A stretch of 62,919 nucleotides of DNA from Mnemiopsis leidyi. Lineage: Eukaryota; Ctenophora; Tentaculata; Lobata; Bolinopsidae. The stretch covers positions 11,554 through 74,472 of the forward strand of contig JH152687.1 of assembly GCA_000226015.1 (NCBI GenBank), read 5' to 3'. The notes beneath the pieces are model-generated. The model was not told the origin of the DNA. It made no database searches and was given only the letters and a program-made list of their open reading frames with translations. The position numbers were made by a program, and so were the translations under genes. Of this stretch, positions 24,201-35,825 are shown piece by piece (the stretch's first letter is position 1; each line of letters starts with the position of its first letter).

Positions 24201-27200
24201 ATGCAGGTGGTTTTTACTTCAGCTGCCGGTACAGAAATCTGTAGGGTTTTTCTCTTAACTTAAATAAATCTTCAATCGAGCAACATTGATTACGCATGTG
24301 CATGGCTTGATTTCTACCATCGAATCCTCATGGATTATAGGATTTGTAACTTAGGATTCAGGCCAAGGTGCCAGGGTTGATTTTCAACTTCCCGATTACA
24401 TATCGCACGTGCCCTATCGCATTAAGTGTCCTATTGCACGTGTGCTATTCTAATGTCTGTGTTCCGTACCCCTGTAGTACCTCCCAGCGATCTCTGAAGA
24501 GCTTTGCGTTCCTCCGCAGTAGCAGGAGAGTTTGAGGTTGCCGGTGCGAATCCGATCACTCCTTGGACGTAATCCTCAAACATGTTGCTTGTACTGTTTA
24601 GCAGGTTTTGCTGAGGAATTGTTGGTACAAACTAAAATATTGAAAAAATATAGTATTCAGACGAATATATCCATAAATTTTACATTTCGTGGCTATTTTT
24701 AAATCTCAGAGATAGAACTTTAACTTACTGCATCGTTGATGGTGCCATCGGTAACGACCCAGGCGTATTGAGGACCAACAAGTCCCAGATCTTTTGCCGT
24801 CTTCAGTATGGGTTTGGCATATCCACTGTGTACGTTCATTATGAATATCCGAGATTCGCTTTTCTTTAAATTCTCAACCTGCTTCCTGGGTACAAAATTA
24901 TTTGTCTGGGTTGGTCCGTCAGAAATAAGTCGGCTTTCATCACTTGTTTACGTTTTATGTCTTGACAGCCGAGATTTATGTGTTATGTTAATTAATCCTG
25001 AACTTTTGATCGCATGAAATTGATATCGCCTAACGCTTACCTGACATCTAAATTCCGGATGTCATTGGTCAGAGGGATCATCTCATTAGCTAATATCTTT
25101 ATTTTTCGCTTATTTGAGTACCGTTGAAAGGTCGTTAGGCCGTTTATCCCTGAAATAAAGGCGGTTTTAAAGCGGTATGTTAACGTCTATCCCTGAAATT
25201 AAGGTGGTTTTAAAGCGGTATTGTAAAGTTTTTCCCTGAAATTAAGGTGGTTACTAAGCGGCATGGGAAAGTTTTTCTTTAAGGTGGTTTTAAAGAGACA
25301 TGATAAAAATTATCTATGAAATTAAGGTGGTTTTTGAGCTGCATCTTAAAGTTTATCCCTGAAATTAAAATCGACTGTATAATAAAGGTGGTTTTAAAGC
25401 GACATGGTAAACGTGGTTTTGAAGCGACATGGTGAAGTTACCCCCTTCTTTTATCTACTGTTAAAATGTCACATACATAACTACCATGCGGGAAATGCTA
25501 TTTACGAATTCTCCATTAAATAAAGACATATTCTGATGATACTTAAATAGCAAATAATACATGTTTATCGTTTATCCCCATAAGATATCGTAGCTTTAAA
25601 TGGAATCGGGAAGTGAAGTTGAATTGTTTTAATTCCACCTCTGCTGCCACCTGCGAATCTGTTCCGAAAACGGTTTCTCGTAAATGATTCAGCATGACAT
25701 TCATTGAGAGATGAACTTAATCGAATCATACCAGGAACGATGTAAATTCAATTTGGAAAAATGTGAATTGCATTGAGTACGAAGCTACAGATGACTGTCT
25801 TTTGAGGAGGCATTGGGCGGACTTTAATTCGCTTTTCGATGATTATTTCCAACGAAAATCTGATGAAAGAGTTGTTTTTGAATGGCAATTGTGCGAGGAA
25901 ACAAAATAGCTTTTGGGGAAATGAACTTTGCACATGTTGGGCCAATCAATGTTAATCTAACTAAGCGGTTGCTTTATGACATTAGGGCAATGGGTTAAAT
26001 GGATGGGTAATGGTTATAGACACATCAATAAATCTTTAGTTTTTTCAAGTCATGAAACTACCCAGTTCGGCAGTGGAGGTCCCGAAGGCAGTGGAGGACC
26101 CAAAGACTGAAAAACAGACCATATCTAATTTCTGGATTGATCTGTATCTTGAAAATGAAGGGGAATGAAAATTTGCAGAGTGACAAGTTTTTTAGACTTG
26201 CCAAAAGTTGACTTTCTCTGTTGTACAGAATATTCGTTTTTCAGTCAAACACTCCCACTTTCTGTCACGGTTGACAGTACATTAAGCGACAAGTTGTGCA
26301 CTAACCATAACTATCCATGCTGCTGATCAGAGCAACACTGTTCCACTTCATTGCGTCTGCCAAGTCCAGCAGAGCAAGACTTTGATACTCGTCCAGGGGC
26401 TGGAGGTGCAGCAGGAAACTTGACCACAGTTCATTTCTTAGAAACGGGTCTGAAAATTGAAAGTTGGGCTTGGGTCGGGCTGGAGGTGTAGTAGAAAACT
26501 CGATCACAGTTATTTTTCTCAGAAAATGTTATGAAAATTTAGAATAATTTGTGTCCTTTATGGCTTTTAGTTGTTTTCTGATATTAAAGCTGGCTACTCT
26601 TGACTTTATATCTGCACAATTCGAAAGTCAAGTGGATGATATGTGTAGTTGCTTAATTGAATACTTTACCTGTAGCAGTGGGGGTTATCATGGGTATTCT
26701 CAGTTCACTAAAAATGTAGGAAGCCATCTGGGCGTGGGAAGATCTAAAAGGACCGATCACCGCTGAGACCCGCTTGTTCGCTAAATCCAACACTGACAAA
26801 TAGTGTTGAAGTGTCAGATTTATCATTTGGGTTTTAAGTCTTTAAAATGCGTATCGTCTCGCCTTAAATATGGCCGCATCTCAAGCTCATGCTTGTGAAA
26901 CTAACTGTTAGCCAATTAGTGTAGAGTGCCCAAGAAATTATGTCTCCGATAACCGAACATGACAATTGGTCGGACACTCAGAAAAGTTAATATGACCTGA
27001 TACTTTTGTAGATTCAATAGGCAATTTACAATCCTAGTTCTGCAAATACAGTTTCTCGAGCCGCTGAGCACTTCTGCATTTCCTACCGTTCCTAATGATG
27101 ACACTGGGAGAGTTTTCCGGGGAGTCCATCTCCAGAATCTCGGGTATCAGTGTCGTGTGTGGCAGTACTGTCCGGTTCTTGTTGATCTCCTGAATCGCAT

Positions 27201-27248
27201 AACTAAACGCTTGTTCCACTTCCGGCAGACCTTTGTATGATAGCAGAC
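18239..27248 (-). CDS. iGluR B: tandem paralogue of iGluR A, first exon not found
   Basis: Exons in transcript order: 27087-27248, 26670-26792, 26306-26449, 25041-25149, 24729-24885, 24481-24610, 24024-24079, 23707-23871, 23425-23529, 23084-23329 (its acceptor is uncertain), 22022-22945, 21736-21881, 21294-21570, 20984-21058, 20651-20830, 20495-20551, 18239-18754. Adding one base from the missing first exon, the total is 1191 codons including stop, so phases close exactly. The domain order is as in A: bilobed amino-terminal domain, S1 (LRLGITQ then EPPF), M1 (YAILAFAVLMVLLIWLY), pore, M3 (AMYTANLAAFLT), S2 with paired cysteines, M4, and a long tail ending ESDVSLPT. The large exon 22022-22945 corresponds to five exons of A. 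The signal-peptide exon must lie above 27249. A zinc-ribbon gene is nested in the last intron. Confidence 0.92.
19114..20253 (+). CDS. Eight-repeat zinc-ribbon protein, putatively N-myristoylated (nested gene)
   Basis: Intronless frame of 379 codons on the + strand, inside the last intron (18755-20494) of iGluR B, which is on the - strand. Eight modules of about 40 residues each carry a C-x1-2-C pair, an aromatic spacer and a second C-x2-5-C pair. Each is introduced by a Pro-rich linker and an aromatic pair (YLYCQHC, YYHCLC, YFLCPC, YFWCMC, YYKCKAC, HYLCPKC, FFLCNC, YFVCKC). The last module (YFVCKCGVKWRSERA then SQSCKSC) resembles the 3CxxC zinc-binding domain seen in ZAR1-like and receptor-transporting proteins. 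The N-terminus MGNEVS fits the N-myristoylation consensus (Gly2, Ser6), which suggests membrane association. Function is unknown. Lack of introns may mean it is an old retrocopy. Confidence 0.85.
   Translation: MGNEVSVSLSSGNSKKKVSDSYLYCQHCEEWVGGSYVLGKVYPCFNAPVCPQSLRPLDYPPSSHYYHCLCGNIDVRENYMPLVLGCSRCGDLVKPTLEPPKRHYFLCPCSNFWDKICYGNETEPCLACGFEVTPRSLPPTLWYFWCMCGEKRSQLSYTQPTLDCPGKHCRERIVGASDPPEVIYYKCKACTVYFKDYGYKSVPQPCTECPAKIWPSHAPELQHYLCPKCWMYFAIRSDPDETLRCRRQNCNTLITPSIDKPESVYLKEGQFVAPLPRDDLAPKTPCFFLCNCGALNGDYWWEQSWNPTEPQYCERCKFDVYPFSRPLANRQHVGYFVCKCGVKWRSERAYPGVSQSCKSCRESVGAVRIEPRSTRGVIV
20254..20405. repeat. Degenerate array of ACACGTGCATCA units
   Basis: Directly after the stop codon of the zinc-ribbon gene, a motif around CACGTGCAT recurs about eight times with drift and short spacers up to about 20405. 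Several copies hold the E-box CACGTG. It overlaps the 3' UTR of the zinc-ribbon gene and the last intron of iGluR B. Confidence 0.75.
25150..25440. repeat. Minisatellite abutting the splice acceptor of an iGluR B exon
   Basis: Six to seven degenerate units of roughly 40-55 bp share CCCTGAAATTAAGGTGG and TTTTAAAGCGG blocks. The first unit begins at the acceptor of exon 25041-25149. The repeated CTGAAAT is the reverse complement of ATTTCAG, so the acceptor core has been copied several times into the intron. Confidence 0.8.
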
Positions 27249-30200
27249 CTGGGTTATAGACCTACATGTTAGTAGTTATAGGTACATCATATAGGTACAT
27301 GTTTATAATAGTTGAATACTTCAAATTTTCATTTAACTTATTTCGAAAGCTATACTTTTGCCAATATGGTTACCATGAATTCATCATATTTTTATTTAAC
27401 CTATTTTGAAAACTAAATTTTTGCTAATGGTTCAATTGATGATGTCGACAAAAAAGTGCTTGTATGGGCTCACCAATACGTAATTCATTAGGGAAGGAGT
27501 GTGAAGACTGGAGAAGGGAATAGAGGAGGAGTAGAAGCTTAACACAGCTGCCTCTCACATCTCTGATCATAGTAACTACTGCATCGGTTAGTTGAGTTAC
27601 TCTTAGTTGTGTTACTGTTAGTTGTGTTACTTATTTGTCTTTCCTTGTCATTGTTAACGAAACGTAGATGTTTAGTTGATCAAATTCAAATTCAATTTAT
27701 AAAAATATAAACTAAAAGTCTAATAAGCTCTGAAAGTTAGTTAGGTGCTTATCAATTTCAATAAAACTAGCAGCACAATAAACGAGTAAATGCTAGGACA
27801 GAAAAACAATATCATTGACGGCCATGACTCGCAAGATCACGGTAATTTTACTGTCCGGTGGACGTTTAGCAGACTTGGCCGGTTGGTGTTTGGTCGTACC
27901 ACGGCCATTAAATCGACCTGTACGGTAAACACTTGGTAGTATAATGAACAGTTAATCAGCTGATCACCCAATTCCCTACACACACTTCATGATTACTGAC
28001 TTACCGAGAGGTTATTGTTATGCCTAGAATTTCGGCAATTTCGCCTTGCTTCACGTTTAATACCGCCTGTCAGGCTAACTGACGTCATTGGTTATTTTAG
28101 TTTTACGATCAGTATCAATTTAGCCATTTCCGGCCAATTTCGAGAGTAGATCAGATAGTAGGACATGTGCAGGGTCTGGAGCACAAGAGACGATCCTTAG
28201 TCGCTCGTTGTGTTGACTTTTTCCTCGACTTGTCTCGGGAGAATTCTCCAGAAAACAGTGATGATAGTAAACCTGCAACAGGATAGTATCCCGGGCCATG
28301 CTGGCGCCTGGTAGCTGTCGGGTGGAAGGTCGGGTGCTTGCTAATGCTCGGTGCAAAACATTTACACGACATCGTAAACTAATGGTTAGTAAACAACTTT
28401 TAAATCCTAAGCATATTTACGTTGGAGAAAAACTAAGTGAGGTCAACTTGAGTAAATCGTGATCCCTCCCTTCCGTCCGGTCCTGTAGATTACCCCACCA
28501 GCGACAAAACCGCAGCCAAGTAGAGGGAGAGCCTGAACAGTCACAGAAAAGCGAAAAAATACTGAAAGAACTATGCGATCTAGACTCTAGTGGACACCAG
28601 TCTGACAACGTATAGTGGCTGTAAAAAAGGCTGCTTCGTCAAAAAAAAACTGGCCTGGAGATAGACAACTTACTGCTGCAGACAATTCGTGATCTGGTTA
28701 GACAGCTCAGTCTAGCTGGTAAATACACAGAACGAGCATATTAAGTGAATCAAAAACTAAATTATGTCTACCCTAGGCATTAATATCAACGTGTGTTAGT
28801 CTGTGTCTTAGTCTGTGTGTTAGTTTGTTGTTTGTGTAGGGAAGAAGATGAGCTTAGTCTCCTACTAACAGTTTCACTTGATAGACAAGATGTCATATTA
28901 ACTGGATAACTGGATTGGATTGTGCATACATTGCATACTGCCTTCTCATTAATGATGGGATTGTGCCCACATCATTCAGCCAATTATAAATTTAGCTATT
29001 TAATATGGCAGCCACACACTGAGATATGTTATTGTAAGCAGTGGTATTCTGATTTGCAGCTGTCATGTCTTGTGTATCATTATAATAATTGTTATCTAAT
29101 ATATCGGATCATTACAAGCACATCTGTATCTTCAGATGTTGGTAATAGCAAGATATTATAATAACTCTTCAAGCAAAATAAGTTTTCGATTATTCCCGTA
29201 TCGACAGAAACATCAACTTAAAATGTCGCACAACGCAAGCCACAAAACGGCAAAATAAGAGCAAAACATGGTATCTAGCCGTACGCCTTGTGTCGGCTAA
29301 AATTCCATTGTTCGACCGAAGGACGGTGTCTAAAAGTTTTGACAAATTGGCCCCTCTTAGTCTCTCGACAGCGTAGGAAATGTCGTTTTGTAACTGAAAT
29401 AAACAGGTGTACAATATCTATACGTTGTATGGAGGACGGTTAACTGTTTCTATTGTGTTCTAATTCGATTTGCTCTTGTGTATTAAGTTGGAAAAGATAT
29501 CAAGGATAGTTGAAGAAACAGTTGATAAACATAAACTAACTAACACTCATTTAAGCTCAACGCAAGCCACAGAAGGACTTCTGAAAGCGCCGAGAAATGC
29601 GTCAACTTGTCAAGATTCCCCTGGCGATCACTGATTTATTGCTTTTGGGTTTCATCAAGACAATTGTGATGAGATTTAGGAGCAATAAATTAGCGATCAT
29701 CAGGGGAATCTTTATCGAATCATGAGCGTATAGGAGACGATTTCTGGGCTTCAAGTCATCCTTCTTTCATCCCCCTTCCGGCCTTCAGTGTACAAGACAG
29801 CTCCAAGAATAAACCAACCCACATTTTAACACTGTCTGGTCTTTGGTAATGATATCTAACTTACTGCTTTACTACAAAATTTGAACAACAAATCGTAGAG
29901 AGCAAACTATAAAGTCAACGCTTGTCTGTCGTACATTAGTTTTGTGTGAAACAAGCTATGTGGGAGACTTATCTTAACACAGCCCAAAGTCGTGTGAAGA
30001 GATGCTGCTGATTTCAGCTATTTCTGCTGTAATCATTGTTTCATTAAAACTTCCTCTCTGCATGCTCATCATGATTGCATGTATCATTGTGAATTCATAG
30101 CTCTGGTGCACCTGTCAAGCTAAAAATAATCAATCTAGTTTAGGAATCAAAAAATTGCCTTTCATCCAACAAATCGAATTGGATGTAAAAATGCAATTAT

Positions 30201-33200
30201 GGAAGAGTCATGAAGGTTTTGTTACCGTGTAAAAGATAAAATTAGTTTAACATTTTCCCGTGGCCTGCATGGCCATGTTGGTTCTGTAGATACTTGGGTA
30301 TCATGATGATGCGGAAATTATGGATATAATTAAACTCAATATTATTTGTAACAACTAACAGTTAAAGAAAGGTAAGCAAGAGGATGATGTTAAACACTAT
30401 CCCATTGAAAGATAGGTCATGGATAATTGGGCACAGAATACTGATCCGAGATATCGGAAAAATCAAAATGCTATTACGCTGACACGATTCAGTGGTTCTG
30501 ATCAAGCAGTGCCCTGTAACTCCGTAATATCTAAAGTAGTATTATTTTTGTGGGAAATGGCCAACTCTCTTCCATGCATTAGAACTACAGTTAAATCTAA
30601 TAAGCAAGACGGTTTATTGGCGAAATGAAATAGGGAAAATCAGAGAAATGGGTTGGTAATCGACCTGAACGAAGAACAAAAGATGTATAAACGCTCTGAA
30701 CCGGCCGTCACATCTAATCAGATTTTCATATTAGTGCAGCACATCAGGTACGTGTGTTAAGGTATAAACGCACGGTTAGCTTTCCTGCTCTCGTCACGTA
30801 CACTGCACGTAAATACGTACACGTATCGTGGACACGTATACCTACTATAAACATATATCTTGGATAAAGAGAGAGAGGATTAAAAAGTGTTCATAAAACC
30901 TTATGTTAGCTGCCCTTTTTATAGGATTTGGTTCTTATACGACCCTGAAATCACAGTGGAAATTTGGCACATGTGCCAAACTCTTAAATACAAAACTTGT
31001 AACGTTTGTCTTATAATTTGAACCTAGGACTAAACTTCGTGAGTATGTGATGCTTGACAAGTTTCGCTTAAAGCTCACAACAAATAACTAAATAACCTCA
31101 AAAAATATCACAAAGTTAAATCTCAAGTTTAGCGACGGGCACTCTCATATCCTTAGCATTAAAGCCACCTAATCAGATTACTGTTAACGAATTACTATCA
31201 TGATCGAATAAAATAAACGTGGTTGTGGCCAGTGTGTCCTCGCGATACTGTAGCAAGGTGAAGAAGCACTGCTGTTTCGCAAAAAAGGAAGTTAGAAACG
31301 GGAAAAGAAACATATAATGAATATTTATCCAGAAGAGCCGTTGTGGTATTTAAAGTGAAATGAAATTTTACATAATAGAGAAGTAGATGCTGAAGATAGA
31401 GTTCTACATAATGATAAAGTTTTGGTTGAATAAAGCTACATTCTTGTATGAACTAATGAGTTGTAAACGAATCCATGAAATTACAGTTGCTTAATTTCGG
31501 AGATTTACCATTGCGAAGCCGAGAAGAAATTCCAATGCGATGAGCATTTAGCAGTTGATCTTGTTTAAGGGTGAAGATCTCATCTGGATCGATTTATAAT
31601 TGACTTTGCTTATAATTTTGAAGTCACGGAAAAAAGTACTGCAACAACCAGCATACATAGTTAGAGTTATGCTGTTATGTAAGCACTGAAGCTCATAAAA
31701 TGATTGCATCTTTAAATAGCGATATAACAAATTACAGAATTAAGTAGAAATATAGATTGTTGCGGCTTGCCGTTAGGGCCAGTAAATCTACATCCAAGTA
31801 ATTACAGAATGTCTATCCCAACCGCGGCGGCCGGAATACAGAATATTTACTATTTGATATTGGTAGGGATTAAACATAATTATTCACCGCAAAGGAACAA
31901 TAATCCACATTTTTAACCACTTTCGAGTAAAGAAAGACACATTCAAACCTCGAGAATCAAAATTCCAGCTTACAGAATAAACGGTAAGTGGGCAAGTTTC
32001 CAAAAATTGCTAATTCCAAGCGGTGCCTGGAACCAAAGGTCGAGAAGTGTCTAACTGTGGGATTGATAAAACCTATGCCATTTTTGAATCCTGATAGACT
32101 GATGTTGTTACTATGCTGGTTTGAAATTCGACCTCACAATTTCGAATTTCCACACTAAAAAGTTTAAAATCGAACGCAGAAAGTTAAATACCTTCTAGAA
32201 ATTCGTTCATGTACTGAATCTGAGGATTGTGTTGTCCTGTAGTTATGGTACAAATCCTTAGTCTTGTGAGTACAATTGATATCAAATATTGGAGATAGAA
32301 CGACCGTTAATGTCTGAACCTTTCATGAGGTTGCGCATATTCTCGTCATTTGGGCCCCTATTGGCCATAATTAAAGGAAGATAATGTGAAATATCCTCTC
32401 TATATCACTGACATCGATTTATATTTAGCTAATTATCATTGATTGCGATAGGCCTGGGAAATTACTGAATAATTTAGTTAATATCGCAGCTAAATCATAA
32501 GATCATACTTCCCTACAAATTATACGATAATAATCGGAGTTTTCCAGACTGACATTGACAGACACATAAACCAAAGTTGGTGCTTTCCTGGTATTTTTCG
32601 CAGTATCTACAATGAAAATAAATAAGGCACATAAGCATATTATAGTGTACATTTCATAGATATAGTGTACAATTCATAGACTTGCCATTCCAATTTTCAG
32701 ATCGAAGCCCACTTAATATTGACTTTAATTCTTGCAGTATAGACATAGACGAAATACAACATTTTTGCGGAAATATCCCTTGTTTTACTTGATAATTCGG
32801 GGATGTAAACAATCGCCTGTTAAACCGCCTCCAAAGTTACTCGACAGCAGAATTAAAAACCAACCAAAAAGACGAAACTAATCAAAAATTTCAACACCCT
32901 GCACCTGGAACTAGTTGAACTCTCTGCCAAGATCCTCGACTCAGTCTGTCTAGTGCCTAAGTAGTAAGCAATGAACCATTTCTCCAATAAGCATGATGCA
33001 TGGCGTTCTCATAACAAGACAATCTAAGTTCAAGAACCGGTAGAAATTAAACTCAAAAAGATCAAATTTGGTTAATGTTACAATGCAGCATTTTGCATAC
33101 GATTAATCCATTCGATTCATGAAACGTCTGTGTGATCTGGGTTACTATTTACTAATTGCCTAATCTAAAAATATTTGTATACAATGAACTATGATTGTAA

Positions 33201-33380
33201 CACCAACTATAATTTCTTTGAACTAAAGAGAAGTCTCTTCACGCGAAAGCCATTCTAGTGGCCTATATTTTTCTTCCAGCAAAGTCCCCTTGTCTTGCCT
33301 ATGTTATATCTTTTGTATGTTAAGTTTTCAAATACCCTGTTCTCCATCATACTTACTTACTTGTACTTGAAGAGGTCTCC
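27249..33380. other. Non-coding stretch expected to hold the first exon and promoter of iGluR B
   Basis: Over 6 kb with no gene I can support. The missing signal-peptide exon of iGluR B must be on the - strand here or further up, ending in phase 1. I did not find a convincing candidate. A possible terminal exon at 29974-30111 (-) and a hairpin at 29614-29710 are listed separately. The frame 29190-29401 (-) follows a good acceptor but shows no homology I know. Confidence 0.4.
29614..29710. repeat. Imperfect hairpin, 30-bp arms
   Basis: The arm 29614-29643 (starting GATTCCCCTGGCGATC) is the imperfect inverse of 29681-29710 (ending CAGGGGAATC), with a 37-bp loop. It may be a small MITE remnant. 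Confidence 0.7.
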
Positions 33381-33546
33381 TCAATCATTCGAGTGGCCTG
33401 CACCAAGGAATTGCCGCTTATGTCGTATCATCTCTCGCCAATGTTTACGGTTTCCTGCCAACTCTCGGACCTCATCAAGCACGATGTCTGTATCTCCTGT
33501 AAAAAGTGCTGCGTCCTCCAAGGACGCAGCACCATCATACGTTTAC
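33381..33546 (-). mobile_element. LINE-type reverse transcriptase C-terminal scrap
   Basis: The - strand reads EVRELAGNRKHWREMIR, followed by GAGHSND and a stop. The RxxWRxxV-like pattern just before a stop is the usual tail of non-LTR retrotransposon polyproteins in invertebrates. The rest of the element is not visible next to it. The + strand frame over the same bases (33295-33696) is treated as a shadow. Confidence 0.45.
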
Positions 33547-33699
33547 CCAAATTTAGACTTTCCTTTAAATTTACAAGTTCTTACGCCCAACTCTTTTGGC
33601 GGTGACTTTCTTCAATTAGGCTCGTTTAGCACAACCCTAAGACGGCCACTTTGTGTTGAGAAAGCTCATTGCTCTAATTTCCCGCATGCCAGCTGAATT

Positions 33700-35825
33700 T
33701 GGCACAGAATTTTGCAAACTGTGTAGTAATGTGGTCTGCGATTCTGCAAAAAGATACTAAGATATGGGAGATTTATCAATTATCAAACACACTTTAATGT
33801 CGTGACGTTGTAGATTGAAGGACCTTAACTTCCTACTTAAGGCGATTGAAGGCCAAGTTTTCTTTTTCGGGGAGGGGGTAAGGGAAGAGGTCTAAATTTT
33901 ACATCGCTAAAATCCTTCCATGGGTTATTCTCAAGCCAATAATAGCGCCCAAAACTGCGTACATAACCGTAACTGTTATTAAGATTATGGAAATGAGGTG
34001 AGCGGTGGTGATATTTAGGCCAGTTTAGTTTCTAACTGTCTGCCAAGAAGCGGTGATAACTACATCAGTACACTGAATTACTAATGACGATTTACGTGGC
34101 TACAACAAGAATCAAAGATCGAAAAATCGAAAGAGAGTCGAGAGCTGAGGCTCACTGAAAAATCGAGTGTGTGCTGTCAGCACTGAAAATAGCTCCAAGT
34201 TTTGCAACATCCTAACATCAGTCGTGGAGCTAAACGAGTGAAAATATCGCAATATCACTTTTAGCGAAGCAGATCTAAAAACTGTGATGGAGCCACATAG
34301 CACTATAGACACGCTATGTGTTTTCCGGTACTACCATTTTCTTGGTTACACAATCAACTATCCAATTACTGAATGTACAACAATAAAGCGAAGTTAAGCA
34401 GCCCACCTGGACAGCAAACAGCAAACGGAAAATTTCGTGCCAAAGTGAAAAAGAAGATGGTTCTTTTTTAAAGAGAACAAAGACTTTTTTACTGCATAAG
34501 CTCATAAGCTTTCTTAGTTTTTCATAATTTCCTCTTCCTTCATATTTGATAATAATGCCATATGTTATGTTTTCTAACAAAGTAACGTCCAAGTTCACTA
34601 GTCAACTTTCGACAAAAAGCTAACTAATTACGGGATGTGAAGCGTGTTTGTGGATGTAATGAAACTTGTTATTGTCAAGTACATGTGTAATGTGCTATCT
34701 AAGTTCTTTTCCTTCACGGCGGGATGATAGTCCATCCGACGTCAGATCGCTCATTAAAGAGTTTCGACCAGTCATTATTCAGCATTTGCAAACGCGGTTC
34801 ATAAAAAATGAGATCGAAGTTTCGTTTCCATAATTAAGATTCAGGTTTTCCCTGGAATAGGATATTTGAAGCATGATAAGGCAACAAATCCGAGTATGAA
34901 CTGATGTTGAGGTGTGAAGTGTATTTTAAGGTGGATTTCCCGTGATAAATAAAGGCAGGAGGTGACAATTAATTTAGTAGACGACTTCAAAATTTTCACA
35001 GACACATTTTTCTAAAAAAATGTTATCGGTCGAATAATTGGTGGGAAACTTTAGGAGAGATATCCTATTACTAGTTAGCACAGTATCTACAGTGCGTAAT
35101 TAATTAATTTTTTCCGTCTACTTTCAAAATTACTTCGAGTCTTATTCCATACGATTTGTCCGTTTGAATATTTTCTCGTTTTTTTTTGAAAGATTGCAGT
35201 AATGTAAAGATCCAGCAAAAAGAATCCGGTTGAGCTGAAGACCCCAAATCCCAATCTGTAAACTTTTCTAACTCATTTACGATGCCGCACCCCAGATCCC
35301 ATTGTCTTAAGATCTAACCTACCATAAGATACACTCTATCGGCTGTGATAGGTATTCACCTGGCCATTGTCTTCAGGTCTAACTCCACGAGAGTTGCAGC
35401 CCCGGAGATATGGAAACTTTCCAACCGGGGGTAAAGTTACAGAGGCGTGCAGTGGACCGGTTGGCCTTTGTTGCCCACGTGGGCAACCCATGACAAATTT
35501 TAACTGTCACGTGATTTTAACACTTCCCCCTGATCGTGTTGTTACTCGACTGGAACGCGTGCGTATTTATGAGCTTGGAAAACCTCCTCCCATATTCGAT
35601 TATCATTGCGTCTGAATGAATAAATTGAAATCAATAATTTCATTTCGTTGGTGTTTTGAGGCTCGACAACTGGGTTGATTTTCTGAGTTAATTTCGGTTC
35701 TTTTCCGGTTCCTTTTCGGAGACTGTCCCATGTTCTAAATAGATTTTGTCACACTTTACTGTCTGATCATATCCGATTTGGCATCAACCGAGCATCCACC
35801 GTGTCCAAGTTAATTGCAATTTGAA
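33700..35825. other. Non-coding stretch upstream of the LACTB-like gene
   Basis: No coding exon is supported here. The region holds a perfect 18-bp palindrome (GTTGCCCACGTGGGCAAC, 35470-35487) and must contain the promoter of the gene starting at 35826. Frames at 34314-34598 (-) and 35367-35615 (+) have no splice context or homology I recognise. Confidence 0.45.

Noticed and set aside
29190..29414. - strand exon preceded by TTTCAG
   Set aside because: No homology to the iGluR N-terminus, no signal peptide and no partner exons in a consistent frame.
33295..33696. 133-codon + strand frame
   Set aside because: The opposite strand reads as a LINE reverse transcriptase tail, which explains the open frame.
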